Part shown: positions 36,557 to 45,866 of the stretch, piece after piece
Layout: the number at the start of each line of letters is the position of its first letter
How positions within the stretch are numbered: the first letter of the stretch is position 1
Assembly: GCA_023145215.1 (NCBI GenBank)
Contig: JAGLED010000021.1
Coordinates: 1-64,000, forward strand
Direction: 5' to 3'
Source: Rhodospirillales bacterium
GTDB lineage: Bacteria; Pseudomonadota; Alphaproteobacteria; Rhodospirillales; Casp-alpha2
DNA: 64,000 nucleotides
The notes under the pieces: generated by a model
The model's input: the letters and a program-made list of their open reading frames with translations, nothing else
Told to the model about the DNA's origin: nothing
Databases searched by the model: none
Position numbers and translations under genes: made by a program

Positions 36557-36642
36557 GGTGTATCATCCCGTTTGATGGCCAGCGCGTGGCCGCTGTCCCC
36601 GTCGGGGATTCGCTTCAATTTATAAGGGGCTTCGGCCCGGCA

Positions 36643-37602
36643 TCAAGTCCCGGCAAAGTGGTTGAAACCACCGCTTCGCAGTTGCATCGCCTCGCCATCG
36701 GGGCCGGTAACACTGACGCCTGCCCCCTCTGTCACCTCGCCGATGACGATCAGGGGCGCGTCCCCGACCTCCGGTTCTTCCAGTGACGTAAACGCAAGTT
36801 CGTAGTCGTCGCCGCCGGTGAGAATGGTTTCGAGCAGCGACGGGTCGGCCTCGAGCGCCGCGCGTGCCGCCTTCGACAGCGGAATCCGGTCCGATTTTAT
36901 CCGGACCGAGACCCCGGACGCGGCGGCGATGTGACCCAGGTCCTGCACCAGACCGTCGGAGATGTCGATGCACGCGCTTGCCGTGCCGACCAGCGACGCG
37001 CCCGTCGAAACCCGGGGCGACGGACGGCGAAAGCGCCCTTTCAAATAGTCGGCGTCTTTGTCCGAAAGACCGTCGAGATTGCCTTGCGCCGCCAATAAGC
37101 CGAGCGCGCCGTCGCCGATGGTGCCGCTGACGTAAACCGTGTCGCCGGGTTTCGCGCCACCCCGCGTCAGCGCCTTTCCGGCTTCGACCTCGCCGATGGC
37201 GGTTAGCGAGAACATCATCGGCCCCGGTGTCGTCACGGTGTCACCGCCCAACAGCGGGAAGTCGAAATCGTCCACCCATTCGCCGAGGCCCGTGGCGAAT
37301 GCTTCGATGAACGCGGCGCCGGTCCCCTTTTGCCATGCGGCCGCCAGCGTGAAGCCGAGCGGGCGCGCACCCATCGCCGCAAGATCCGAGAGATTGCTGC
37401 CGCATAACCGATGCGCGATGTTTTCGGGCCTCTCGTCTTCGAGGAAATGAACCCCCTGGACGATGGCGTCCGTGGTGACGACGTGCTCGAACCCGGCACG
37501 CGTCGGGATTGACGCCGCGTCGTCCGTCAGACCGAACGCCGCTTTGTCGCCGCGGGTCAGCGGGGCGAAATACCGGTGGATGATGTCGAACTCGTCGGCC
37601 AT
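36643..37602 (-). CDS. thiL: Thiamine-monophosphate kinase
   Basis: 319 residues. ThiL phosphorylates thiamine monophosphate to the diphosphate with ATP. Visible motifs are FGLTDDAASI near 24-33, HFLEDERPENIAHRL, SNLSDLAAMGARPLG near 72-86, LLGGDTVTTPGP near 118 and DISDGLVQDLGH near 213, plus GGDDYELAF. It normally follows nusB with little or no gap; here 123 bases with a REP-like pair intervene. Confidence 0.95.
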   Translation of the reverse strand: MADEFDIIHRYFAPLTRGDKAAFGLTDDAASIPTRAGFEHVVTTDAIVQGVHFLEDERPENIAHRLCGSNLSDLAAMGARPLGFTLAAAWQKGTGAAFIEAFATGLGEWVDDFDFPLLGGDTVTTPGPMMFSLTAIGEVEAGKALTRGGAKPGDTVYVSGTIGDGALGLLAAQGNLDGLSDKDADYLKGRFRRPSPRVSTGASLVGTASACIDISDGLVQDLGHIAAASGVSVRIKSDRIPLSKAARAALEADPSLLETILTGGDDYELAFTSLEEPEVGDAPLIVIGEVTEGAGVSVTGPDGEAMQLRSGGFNHFAGT

Positions 37603-37639
37603 TTACTTTGTTCGTTCCTAAACCCGCACCGTACCCATT

Positions 37640-37711
37640 GTCATTCCGGCGCAGGCCGGAATCCAGAGTTCAGTTTTTATCGCTGGACCCCGGCCTTCGC
37701 CGGGGTGACAT
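37640..37711. repeat. Pair of REP-like hairpins between nusB and thiL
   Basis: TCATTCCGGCGCAGGCCGGAATCC and CTGGACCCCGGCCTTCGCCGGGGTGACA form two strong hairpins (CCGG-rich arms) in inverted order, separated by about 25 bases. They lie inside an otherwise tight operon. Confidence 0.7.
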
Positions 37712-37725
37712 GAAACAGGTTGACG

Positions 37726-38217
37726 TCAGGCCGTTTCACCCGTGTGCGTGAACTCGTCGGCCCGAAGATTGCGGGCCACCGCATTCAGGATCCCGGCGAT
37801 CAGCTTCAATTGCTGACTGTCTTCGTCGAAAAAGGCGTCGGCGACGGAGGTATAGGCCCCGATTACCGTTTTCGCCGGAACGTTCCGCCGGGCCAGAAGT
37901 TCGTAGGTCGCGGTGCGCAGGATGGCCTGCATCACGCTTTCCATATCCTCGAACCCGCGGCTTTTCAGCATCGCCGGTTTCAGGGCTTCGTCGATCTCCG
38001 ACTTCCTGGATGCGGTGCCGCCAACCAGTTCCTTGAGGAGTTCCGGCTTCGGGCGGGCCATTTCTGCGTTCACGTCCTCGTCGGCGGTCTTCCAACGTTC
38101 GGCGGCAAAAGAGGCCAGCACGTCATCGACGGGACTGTCCATCATGATCAGTTCGTAAACCGCCTGAACCGCCGCAAGGCGGGTCGCAGCGGGTCTGGGA
38201 TCGTAGGCTCTAGGCAT
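37726..38217 (-). CDS. nusB: Transcription antitermination factor NusB
   Basis: 163 residues. NusB with S10 acts in rRNA antitermination. The all-helical fold is reflected in AATRLAAVQAVYELIMMDSPVDDVL near the start and TVIGAYTSVADAFFDEDSQQLKLIAGILNAVAR near the end, both NusB signatures. I prefer ATG 38217, which has GGGGGCGTGAGG upstream, over the GTG two codons earlier. It overlaps ribH by eight bases. Confidence 0.94.
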   Translation of the reverse strand: MPRAYDPRPAATRLAAVQAVYELIMMDSPVDDVLASFAAERWKTADEDVNAEMARPKPELLKELVGGTASRKSEIDEALKPAMLKSRGFEDMESVMQAILRTATYELLARRNVPAKTVIGAYTSVADAFFDEDSQQLKLIAGILNAVARNLRADEFTHTGETA

Positions 38218-38686
38218 CCTCACGCCCCCGGAAATGACGGCGAAGATCGATCATTCTCAGCACCGCGTGCGCCGCTTCGGCGCCCTTGTTCTTTTGATCC
38301 GGATCGGCACGTACTTCGGCCTGTTTCATGTTCTCGCAGGTCAAAATCGCGAACCCGAGCGGAAACAGGTGGTTCATGGTGATATCCATCAGCGCACGGC
38401 TGGCTTCACGGCAGATGTGATAGTAGTGATCGGTCTCTCCGCGAATGACGCAACCCATCGCCATGATGCCGGCATATTTCTTGTGCGGGTCCTTGAGACC
38501 GGTCTGGATCGCCATTTCGCAGGCGGCCGGCACCTCGAAGACACCGGTCACCGGTAGCCGTTCGATCGCGTAGCCAGCGTCGGCGAATACCGGCTCGGCA
38601 CCACGCACCATGTCGTCGGTGATTTTCTCGTAGTATCGGGCTTCGACCACGAGGATCGTTTTCTCATTCGCTTTTTGTGCGGTCAT
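38210..38686 (-). CDS. ribH: 6,7-dimethyl-8-ribityllumazine synthase
   Basis: 158 residues. RibH condenses 5-amino-6-ribitylaminouracil with dihydroxybutanone phosphate. Motifs VTGVFEVPAACEMAI near 43-57, MGCVIRGETDHYYHI near 81-95 (catalytic His included) and FAILTCENMKQA are present. It ends in nusB and follows the ribBA-type gene by three bases, so rib genes and nusB form one operon. Confidence 0.95.
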   Translation of the reverse strand: MTAQKANEKTILVVEARYYEKITDDMVRGAEPVFADAGYAIERLPVTGVFEVPAACEMAIQTGLKDPHKKYAGIMAMGCVIRGETDHYYHICREASRALMDITMNHLFPLGFAILTCENMKQAEVRADPDQKNKGAEAAHAVLRMIDLRRHFRGREDA

Positions 38687-38689
38687 GGT

Positions 38690-39865
38690 TCAGTCCCCGG
38701 CAGGCGGGATCGCTCTCTGTTCGACAACGTTAAGGTCGTAGCCGTCGATCCCGACGATAGTGCGCTTGGTGTTCGACAGCAAAATCAGATCGTGCAGACC
38801 GAGGTCGAGCAGGATTTGCGCGCCGACGCCATAGTCGCGAAGCTCTTTTTGTCCTTCCGCGGGTTCGCCGAGGCGTGCGCGGACTCGGTCGGATAGGGAT
38901 CTCGGATACGGCTCCCGGATCAGAACGACGGCCCCCCTGCCCTCGTCATCTATCATTTTCATGGCCTGCTGCAGATCGCCGCTCTTGCCGCTGTCGGAGT
39001 CGCCGAGGACGTCGTCCAGCACGTTCAGCGCGTGCATGCGGACCAGAACCGGCGCATCGCCCGAAAGATCGCCTTTGATCAGTGCGATATGCTCGGCATA
39101 GGCCACCTTGTTGACGTAGACGCACATCTTCCATTCCCCGCCGAAGCGGCTTTGGAAGTCCATTTCAGCGGTTTTCTCGACGACCCGGTCATTTCTGAGG
39201 CGGTATGCGATCAGGTCGGCGATGGTGCCGATCTTCAGGCCGTGGTATTGCGCGAAGGTCACGAGATCCGGCAGCCGTGACATAGTGCCGTCCTCGTTCA
39301 TGATTTCACAGATGACACCGGACGGGTTGAGGCCGGCGAGGCGCGAGATATCCACTGCCGCTTCGGTATGCCCGGCGCGGATCAACGAGCCGCCGTCGCG
39401 CGCTTCGAGGGGAAAGACATGCCCCGGCGACGCGATGTCCTGCGCGCCCTTGGTCGGGTCGATGGCGACGGCAATGGTGCGCGCCCGGTCCGAGGCCGAA
39501 ATGCCCGTGGTGACGCCTTCGCGTGCCTCGATCGAGACGGTGAACGCCGTCTGGTGGCGCGATCCGTTGCGGCGCGACATGGCCGGCAGCTCAAGCTCTT
39601 TAACCCGGTTCGACGTCAAGGCGAGGCAGATCAGGCCGCGCCCGAACTTGGCCATGAAGTTGATCACGTCGGGCGTCGCCATTTGCGCCGGGATCACCAG
39701 ATCGCCTTCGTTCTCCCGCTCCTCGTCGTCCACCATGATGAACATGCGGCCGTTGCGCGCGTCTTCGATGATGTCCTCGATCGGTGACAGGAAATTGTCG
39801 GGATCGGCGGCCGCGCGGGCCACCTGCTGCTTCGAGACGACCGATGGATTATTGTTGGATGACAC
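38690..39865 (-). CDS. ribBA: 3,4-DHBP synthase with a degenerate GTP cyclohydrolase II domain
   Basis: 391 residues. The N-terminal half is RibB (DHBP synthase) with acidic DDEERENEGDLV near 46-57 and GHTEAAVDI near 165, intact by inspection. The C-terminal half has the RibA fold, but the three zinc cysteines of cyclohydrolase II are absent: the positions read Asn281, Ser292 and Lys294 in RMHALNVLDDVLGDSDSGKS. It should therefore make DHBP but not open GTP, matching the RibBX type known in proteobacteria. GTG start; a separate RibA must exist elsewhere. Confidence 0.9.
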   Translation of the reverse strand: MSSNNNPSVVSKQQVARAAADPDNFLSPIEDIIEDARNGRMFIMVDDEERENEGDLVIPAQMATPDVINFMAKFGRGLICLALTSNRVKELELPAMSRRNGSRHQTAFTVSIEAREGVTTGISASDRARTIAVAIDPTKGAQDIASPGHVFPLEARDGGSLIRAGHTEAAVDISRLAGLNPSGVICEIMNEDGTMSRLPDLVTFAQYHGLKIGTIADLIAYRLRNDRVVEKTAEMDFQSRFGGEWKMCVYVNKVAYAEHIALIKGDLSGDAPVLVRMHALNVLDDVLGDSDSGKSGDLQQAMKMIDDEGRGAVVLIREPYPRSLSDRVRARLGEPAEGQKELRDYGVGAQILLDLGLHDLILLSNTKRTIVGIDGYDLNVVEQRAIPPAGD

Positions 39866-39869
39866 AGGG

Positions 39870-40460
39870 TTACGCCTTTACATCGTTCAAGCGGGCAACA
39901 TAGCGCGCAAGCACGTCTATTTCCAGATTTACGCGATCCCCGGTCTTTAGATCGCCGAGCGTGGTTTCGCTCTGGGTGTGCGGGATGATGTTCACGGAAA
40001 ACCCGTTATTCGACACGTCATTGACGGTCAGCGAGACCCCGTCGACCGTTACGGAACCCTTGACGGCGATGAATTTGGCAAGCGTATCGGGCGCTTCGAA
40101 ATCCAGTTTCAGCGAGCCGCCGACCGGCGCGACCGCGGTGACGGTGCCGACGCCGTCGACATGGCCGGTCACGATGTGGCCGCCCAATTCGTCACCCACC
40201 TTCAGCGCGCGTTCAAGGTTAAGCGGCGTCCCTTCCCGCCATTCCCCGGCGGTTGTCTTGTCCAACGTCTCGCCGGACGCTTCGACGGCGAACCAGCCGT
40301 CGCCCTTTTCGATCACCGTCAGGCATGCGCCCGAGCACGCGATGGACGCGCCGATCTCGACCGTCGACATGTCGTAACGCGTCCGGATGTCGAAGCGCGT
40401 ATCCGCACCCTTCGTCACGGCTTTGACGGCGCCGATATCGGTAATGATCCCGGTGAACAT
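39870..40460 (-). CDS. ribE: Riboflavin synthase alpha chain
   Basis: 196 residues. It dismutates two lumazine molecules into riboflavin. It starts MFTGIITDIGAV and shows the internal duplication: the first lumazine-binding half with ACSGACLTVI and the second with SVTVDGVSLTVNDV. It lies five bases after ribD and before ribBA. Gene naming follows the E. coli-like use of ribE (ribC in some systems). Confidence 0.95.
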   Translation of the reverse strand: MFTGIITDIGAVKAVTKGADTRFDIRTRYDMSTVEIGASIACSGACLTVIEKGDGWFAVEASGETLDKTTAGEWREGTPLNLERALKVGDELGGHIVTGHVDGVGTVTAVAPVGGSLKLDFEAPDTLAKFIAVKGSVTVDGVSLTVNDVSNNGFSVNIIPHTQSETTLGDLKTGDRVNLEIDVLARYVARLNDVKA

Positions 40461-40465
40461 AAACC

Positions 40466-41620
40466 TTAATCCTCGTTTCCAAGGCGGAGGTAGCGCTCCA
40501 GCACGTCCCCATCAAGGTCTATTGTTTCGACACGGTGGAATTTAAAGGCGTTTTCCGGGCTGTTGACGGCCATCGGGGCGATCGCCGGCAGGCCGTCGCC
40601 ACCCATGATCGAGGCGGCCCGGAACCAGCAAATTTCGTCGACGAGGCCGCTGTCGATGAAGGATGCCGTCAGTGCGCTGCCAGCTTCCAGCAACACGCGT
40701 GTAATACCGCGTTCGGCCAGCGCCGTCAGGATCATCTCGGGCGAGATGCGCCCGCCCGTGACCGGCGGCAGGTTGATCATGCTTGCGCCGAGATCGCTCA
40801 ACCGGGCGGACTTCTCCTTGTCGGCGGCGTCACCTGCCAACAGCCAAAGCGGTGCGACGTCGAGGGTGTCCAGCAGTTTCGCGGCGATATCGATCTCCAG
40901 CCGGGGATCGACGACGACCCGTACCGGCGAACGGTCCGACATGCCGGGAAGCCGGCACGTCAGTTCGGGGTTATCTTCGCGGACCGTGCCGATGCCGGTC
41001 AGGATGGCGTCATTCTTGGCTCTGAGAAGATGGCCGCGCGCGCGCGCTTCCGGCCCCGTGATCCATTGGCTCTTGCCGTTTCTGGACGCGATAGCGCCGT
41101 CCATGGTGGTGGCGGTTTTCATCGTCACCCACGGCCGCCACTGGCGGACAACGTTAAAGAAACCGCCGTTGAGCAGGCTCGCCGCGTCGGCCATGAGACC
41201 GCTGCGGACCGCGATTCCTGCGGCTTTCAGCCGCTCAAGACCGCTACCGGAGACGCGCGGGTCCGGGTCCTCAACCGCAGCGGTGACCGACGTGACGCCG
41301 GCCTGGATCAGCGCTTCCGTACAGGGGCCGGTTTCACCCTGATGATTGCAGGGTTCCAGCGTCACATAGGCATGCGCGCCCCTGGCCAGATCGCCGGCTT
41401 GCGCAAGTGCCTCGGTTTCCGCATGCGGGCGGCCGCCCGGCTGTGTCCAGCCGGCGCCGACGATCCGCCCGAATGGGGATGATCCGAGATCCGGTCTGAC
41501 CAGGATGCAGCCGACGGCCGGGTTCGGTGCGACACGCCCCAGGCCGCGCCCGGCGAGCCCCAACGCGGCGCGCATGTGGGCCCGGTCTGCGGCGGTGAAT
41601 TTAATCGGCGTTTCCGTCAC
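40466..41620 (-). CDS. ribD: Bifunctional deaminase/reductase RibD
   Basis: 384 residues. The N-terminal cytidine-deaminase-like domain has HAETEAL and [15 protein letters not shown] zinc motifs; the C-terminal reductase has [27 protein letters not shown]. Together they catalyse steps two and three of riboflavin synthesis. The gene overlaps nrdR by 20 bases. Confidence 0.95.
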   Translation of the reverse strand: MTETPIKFTAADRAHMRAALGLAGRGLGRVAPNPAVGCILVRPDLGSSPFGRIVGAGWTQPGGRPHAETEALAQAGDLARGAHAYVTLEPCNHQGETGPCTEALIQAGVTSVTAAVEDPDPRVSGSGLERLKAAGIAVRSGLMADAASLLNGGFFNVVRQWRPWVTMKTATTMDGAIASRNGKSQWITGPEARARGHLLRAKNDAILTGIGTVREDNPELTCRLPGMSDRSPVRVVVDPRLEIDIAAKLLDTLDVAPLWLLAGDAADKEKSARLSDLGASMINLPPVTGGRISPEMILTALAERGITRVLLEAGSALTASFIDSGLVDEICWFRAASIMGGDGLPAIAPMAVNSPENAFKFHRVETIDLDGDVLERYLRLGNED

Positions 41621-42062
41621 CTATCTGTTCAACAAATTCCTCGAAGTCCTTGGCTTCGCGGAAGTTTCTGTAAACGGAGGCAAACCGGACATACGCGACC
41701 TGATCGAGTTCGCGAAGGTTCTCCATGACCATCTCGCCGATCACCTTGGTGGGGATTTCAGACTCGCCCAACGTTTCGAGACGGCGCTGGATCGAGTTGA
41801 CGATGCGGTCGACGCGGTCTTCCGGAACCGGGCGCTTGCGAAGTGCGATCGAAAGCGAACGGGCCAGTTTGTCCCTGTCGAAGGGCGACTTTTCGCCGTC
41901 CTTTTTGACGACCACCAGTTCGCGGAGTTGCACCCGTTCGAACGTCGTCCAGCGCGCACCGCAGGCCGGGCAGAACCGCCTGCGCCGGATCGCCGCGTTA
42001 TCGTCGGTCGGACGCGAGTCCTTGACCTGAGAGTCTTCATTTCCGCAAAACGGGCACCGCAT
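41601..42062 (-). CDS. nrdR: Transcriptional repressor NrdR
   Basis: 153 residues. NrdR is the ATP/dATP-sensing repressor of ribonucleotide reductase genes. The zinc ribbon [17 protein letters not shown]...[12 protein letters not shown] is followed by the ATP-cone ([16 protein letters not shown], near 52-67). It sits between glyA and ribD in the standard alphaproteobacterial order. No NrdR boxes were found in this window. Confidence 0.96.
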   Translation of the reverse strand: MRCPFCGNEDSQVKDSRPTDDNAAIRRRRFCPACGARWTTFERVQLRELVVVKKDGEKSPFDRDKLARSLSIALRKRPVPEDRVDRIVNSIQRRLETLGESEIPTKVIGEMVMENLRELDQVAYVRFASVYRNFREAKDFEEFVEQIGDGNAD

Positions 42063-42091
42063 CGTCCAAATCCCCCTCTATAGCCGCCCCC

Positions 42092-43405
42092 TCAGGCGTC
42101 CGGATAAATCGGGAAGCGGCGGCAGAGCGCCTCCACTTCCTCACGAGCCGCTTTCTCAGCGGCGGAATTGTCACCGTTCGATTTCGCGAGCGCTTCAAGC
42201 ACGTCGCTGATCAGGTTGCCGACCTTGCGGAATTCCTCGGTCCCGAAGCCGCGTGTCGTCGCTGCCGGCGTGCCGAGACGGATACCCGACGTCACCATCG
42301 GCTTTTCCGGGTCGAACGGGATGCCGTTCTTGTTGCAGGTCATCCCGGCGTGTTCGAGGCTGACCTCGGCCTGATTGCCCTTCACGTCCTTGGGACGCAG
42401 ATCGACGAGCATCAGGTGCGTGTCGGTGCCGCCCGACACGATGTCGAAGCCCCGCTCATTCAGGGTTGCGGCGAGCACCTTGGCGTTTTCGGCGACGGCT
42501 TTGGAGTATTCCACGAATTCCGGGGTCAGCGCCTCGCCGAAAGCGACGGCCTTGGCGGCGATCACGTGCATCAGCGGCCCACCCTGCAGGCCCGGGAACA
42601 CGGCAGAATTGATCTTTTTGCCGATGTCGTCGTTGTTGGACAGGATCATGCCGCCGCGGGGCCCACGGAGCGTCTTGTGGGTGGTCGTGGTGACGATGTC
42701 GGCGAACGGCATCGGCGACGGGTGCACACCGGTCGCGACAAGACCGGCGAAGTGCGCCATGTCGACCATAAGATACGCACCGACATTGTCGCAAATCTCG
42801 CGGAAACGCTTGAAATCGAGGGTCCGCGGATAGGCCGAGCCGCCACAGACGATCAGTTTCGGCTTGTGTTCCTTAGCCAGTTTCTCGACCTGTTCGAAGT
42901 CGACGAGGTGATCGTCCGGCCGGACGCCGTACTGGATCGCGTTGAACCACTTGCCCGACTGCGCCGGCGGCGCACCGTGCGTCAGGTGGCCGCCCGCCGC
43001 CAGCGACATGCCCATGATGGTGTCGCCGGGTTCGAGAAGCGCCAGGAACACGGCGCCGTTGGCCTGTGCGCCGGAGTGCGGCTGCACGTTGACGAAAGAG
43101 CAGTCGAACAGCTTCTTGGCGCGCTCGATGGCAAGGCTTTCGGCGACGTCGACGAACTCGCACCCGCCGTAGTAACGGCGGCCCGGATAGCCCTCGGCGT
43201 ACTTGTTGGTCATGATGCCGCCCTGCGCCTCCATCACGGCGCGCGACACGATATTTTCGGACGCGATCAACTCGATCTGGTTCTGCTGGCGCTTAAGCTC
43301 GTCCGTGATCGACCCGAACAGTTCGGGGTCACGCTCTTGCAGCGGCTGATTGAAGAAATCCTGATGGTAGTCGTTGGGATAGGCAGCGGCAGCGTTGTTC
43401 GTCAT
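42092..43405 (-). CDS. glyA: Serine hydroxymethyltransferase
   Basis: 437 residues, PLP enzyme interconverting serine and glycine with tetrahydrofolate. The PLP lysine is in [14 protein letters not shown] near residue 243; [12 protein letters not shown] and [12 protein letters not shown] are also typical. It is 29 bases ahead of nrdR and 24 bases behind rpiB. Confidence 0.97.
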   Translation of the reverse strand: MTNNAAAAYPNDYHQDFFNQPLQERDPELFGSITDELKRQQNQIELIASENIVSRAVMEAQGGIMTNKYAEGYPGRRYYGGCEFVDVAESLAIERAKKLFDCSFVNVQPHSGAQANGAVFLALLEPGDTIMGMSLAAGGHLTHGAPPAQSGKWFNAIQYGVRPDDHLVDFEQVEKLAKEHKPKLIVCGGSAYPRTLDFKRFREICDNVGAYLMVDMAHFAGLVATGVHPSPMPFADIVTTTTHKTLRGPRGGMILSNNDDIGKKINSAVFPGLQGGPLMHVIAAKAVAFGEALTPEFVEYSKAVAENAKVLAATLNERGFDIVSGGTDTHLMLVDLRPKDVKGNQAEVSLEHAGMTCNKNGIPFDPEKPMVTSGIRLGTPAATTRGFGTEEFRKVGNLISDVLEALAKSNGDNSAAEKAAREEVEALCRRFPIYPDA

Positions 43406-43429
43406 AACTACTTTAATTCCTTAACAAAA

Positions 43430-43876
43430 TCAGGTTTGGGGTGCGGCCAGCTTGTCGACGCGTCGAGCGTGACGGCCGCCTTCGAATTCGGTTTCAAGAA
43501 AGACTTTCATGGCATCGCGTGCGATTTCGGAACCGACCAATCGTTCTCCGAAACAGACCACGTTCGCATCGTTGTGCTGGCGCGCGAGTTTCGCTGTCAA
43601 GGAATTGGTGACCGGTGCGGCACGCACCGCCGGGTTGCGGTTGGCGGCGATGGAAATGCCAATCCCCGAACCGCAAACCAGTACGCCCCTCTCCGCCCTG
43701 CCATCGGCGATGGCGTTGGCGAGTGCATAGCCAAAATCCGGATAGTCGACGCTATCCGGGCCGTCGGTGCCGAGGTCGAGGACATCGTACCCCGCCTCTT
43801 CCAGGTCGGCCTTGAGCTGCGATTTCAGGTTCAAACCGGCGTGATCGCAGGCTATTGCTACGGTTTGTCCAGCCAT
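43430..43876 (-). CDS. rpiB: Ribose-5-phosphate isomerase B
   Basis: 148 residues of the RpiB/LacAB family, interconverting ribose-5-P and ribulose-5-P. The start AIACDHAGLNLKSQL, the catalytic-cysteine motif GVLVCGSGIGISIAANR near residue 66-82 and NDANVVCFGERLVG are present. First gene of the rpiB-glyA-nrdR-rib-nusB cluster. Confidence 0.96.
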   Translation of the reverse strand: MAGQTVAIACDHAGLNLKSQLKADLEEAGYDVLDLGTDGPDSVDYPDFGYALANAIADGRAERGVLVCGSGIGISIAANRNPAVRAAPVTNSLTAKLARQHNDANVVCFGERLVGSEIARDAMKVFLETEFEGGRHARRVDKLAAPQT

Positions 43877-44020
43877 CTTCGTGCTATTCCCGGTTTAAAG
43901 ATGAACGCCCACCCCGAAACATCCCACCGGACGTCCAAGAGAAGTTAGCGGTTCATACCATATCTTGCGCGCGCGTGCCAACAGGCTGCTACGTTTCGGG
44001 ATAGTGTTTTTGGCGGTTCC

Positions 44021-44575
44021 TCAAACGAAGATGTCGGTCCGGCGCGGAAATGCCTTGAGCGCTTCCAGAATGCGGTGCGCCTGGCGCACCTCGTTCGAGT
44101 TCTGAGGATAGTATCTCTGCGTATACTCGACCCTGTCCGACCATTGGCGGATGTAATCGCGTGGCCGGTCGGGTTGCGGCTTCTCGCCGGTCAAAGCACC
44201 GATGGTACGTTCGAAGTCCGGGTGCAGGTCGGGCTGAAACGCGAGTGCCTCGTAATCCTCGAACGTGATCACGCCCCCTGCGTAGAGATTTTGGCTGTAG
44301 TCCTGCATCTCGCGGGGCGTCATATGCCGCACGTCCGTTACGCCGGCACCCCCTGCCGGCGGCGGCAGTTGGTCCAACTTCCGTGCCGACAGCGTGTCGT
44401 GCGAGGTCTCCGCACGTGACGGTGCGTCTAGCTCCCGGCTGGCCCTGTCCCGATAGGCGACAAGGGCCCGGCTTTGACCGCGCACATCGACGTCCGTGCC
44501 GGCGTCGTCGCGCAACGGTGGCCCGAGATCGAGCCGATTCAGGTCGAGGGGCGGTGGCGGTGGATCAATCCGCAT
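44021..44575 (-). CDS. Uncharacterised proline-rich protein
   Basis: 184 residues starting MRIDPPPPPLDLNRLDLGPP. Low-complexity, charged N-terminal half without signal peptide; the C-terminal half has a more structured look (HMTPREMQDYSQNLYAGGVITFEDYEAL, QRYYPQNSNEVRQAHRILEALKAF). I recognise no family. The upstream gap carries a sequence one base from the CtrA consensus (44648-44663) and a strong hairpin, so cell-cycle control is conceivable. Confidence 0.6.
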   Translation of the reverse strand: MRIDPPPPPLDLNRLDLGPPLRDDAGTDVDVRGQSRALVAYRDRASRELDAPSRAETSHDTLSARKLDQLPPPAGGAGVTDVRHMTPREMQDYSQNLYAGGVITFEDYEALAFQPDLHPDFERTIGALTGEKPQPDRPRDYIRQWSDRVEYTQRYYPQNSNEVRQAHRILEALKAFPRRTDIFV

Positions 44576-44647
44576 GGATGTTGAGCTCCTTTTCGTCAAA
44601 AAAGGAGCAATCAACGTGCCAATTTAAGCGGCCTTGATAATCAATGG

Positions 44648-44663
44648 TTTACCAAAGGTTAAC
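44648..44663. promoter_or_regulatory. Near-consensus CtrA box
   Basis: TTTACCAAAGGTTAAC fits the CtrA pattern TTAA-N7-TTAAC at all but one position. It lies 73 bases upstream of the minus-strand uncharacterised gene and about 170 bases upstream of eipB. Confidence 0.35.
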
Positions 44664-44684
44664 GGGTTTTCGTGCGCTTTTCTG

Positions 44685-44703
44685 CCCGGCAAAACTTGCC
44701 GGG
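44685..44703. other. Perfect 8-bp hairpin in the eipB/hypothetical divergent gap
   Basis: CCCGGCAA-AAC-TTGCCGGG folds into a perfect stem with a three-base loop. No T-run follows on either strand, so it is a possible operator or leader structure rather than a terminator. Confidence 0.4.
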
Positions 44704-44831
44704 TGCGGTAACCGGTGCCGGGAATGTGACCGTGACCGGACCTACTCCTGTTAGACAGCCCGAGAAAAAGCGAGCTAGACTTTTTCGAACGGCACGGCAA
44801 CGACCGTGTCACGGCCTGGGAGGCCAAACGA

Positions 44832-45725
44832 ATGGGCGTTAAAGGTTTCAATATCTGGCGTCATCCGCTCAAGTCCGGTGCCATCGCGGCGCTTGCGGTG
44901 GCGTTGGCGGTGTCCGCGTCGGACGCGGCGACCGTCAGACAGCCGGACACGAGCTTCAAATCGCACCGCGTGCTTTACGACATGGTGCTTCGTTCCTCGG
45001 AAAGCGGGTCCAACGTCGCTGACGCCAGCGGCACGATGTACTATCGTTTCGAAGCCCTGTGCGACGGTTGGGAGGTCGAGTCCCGCGTTGCGCTCCGGCT
45101 GCATTACGGGCGCGTCGGCGCGGCGGAGGTGGTGGACACCACCTGGACGTTCTCCAGCTTCGAAAACTACAACGGCGATCAACTGACGTACGCGGTCGAT
45201 CACAAGCGTGACGGTGTCCTGGTCGAGGCGTTCGCCGGCGAAGCGGGTAAGGATCGCTCCGGCGGCGCCGCCTCGTTCAACGACGACGAAACAACCACGG
45301 TCGATCTGCCCTCCGGCACCCTGTTCCCGGCCGAACACCTGAAACACATGCTGGTTCACGCCAAGCAGACGGGCGGCACGTTCAAGCAGGTGGTCTTCGA
45401 CGGTGCCAGCATTGATAACCCGTATAAGGTTAATGCCTACATCATCGGCCCGGTGCGGGACAGCAAGCTGCTGGCCCGAGGTGACGCTCATACCCGCAAG
45501 CCCGTATTCGTCGGCGCGACGTCGACCCGGCCCATCGAAGACGCATGGCGCATCCGGATGGCGTATTTCCCGCTGTTCGCACCGAAAACGCTGCCGGAGT
45601 TCGAGATCGAGGTGGATTATCGCGAGAACGGCATCGCCGAACGGATGATCCAGGATTTCGGCGACTTCTCGCTCGATCTGACCCCCGCCCGGCTTGAGAT
45701 GCTGCCAGCGCAGACGTGCGAGTGA
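44832..45725 (+). CDS. eipB: Periplasmic cell-envelope integrity protein EipB (DUF1849)
   Basis: 297 residues with a signal peptide (hydrophobic AIAALAVALAVSASDAA). The mature part matches EipB of Brucella: the YDMVLRSS start, CDGWEVESR with Cys77, and a final QTCE with Cys296, the two cysteines expected to form the domain-closing disulfide. EipB is a beta-spiral periplasmic protein needed for envelope integrity. Convergent with the alcohol dehydrogenase gene. Confidence 0.9.
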   Translation: MGVKGFNIWRHPLKSGAIAALAVALAVSASDAATVRQPDTSFKSHRVLYDMVLRSSESGSNVADASGTMYYRFEALCDGWEVESRVALRLHYGRVGAAEVVDTTWTFSSFENYNGDQLTYAVDHKRDGVLVEAFAGEAGKDRSGGAASFNDDETTTVDLPSGTLFPAEHLKHMLVHAKQTGGTFKQVVFDGASIDNPYKVNAYIIGPVRDSKLLARGDAHTRKPVFVGATSTRPIEDAWRIRMAYFPLFAPKTLPEFEIEVDYRENGIAERMIQDFGDFSLDLTPARLEMLPAQTCE

Positions 45726-45866
45726 CGCTATAATATCTCCGGAAATCTGTTTCCCGGGCGGGCTGAAGGCCGGATCCAGGATTTATTCACCGGCTTCGCG
45801 GATTGATCAAAAATGGGTCCCGGCGCGCTGACCAGCAGCGGCCGGGAAACATCGAAACGAAGCCGC

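Noticed and set aside
39850-40470. FMN riboswitch ahead of riboflavin genes
   Set aside because: The rib genes are packed with gaps of five bases or overlaps, leaving no room for an FMN aptamer.
42350-43948. 532-codon frame opposite glyA and rpiB
   Set aside because: Both minus-strand genes are well conserved; the frame is a by-product of GC-skewed codon use.
44630-44645. FNR/FixK site from the TTGATAATCAA palindrome
   Set aside because: The half-sites are separated by one base, not the four needed for an FNR-type box.
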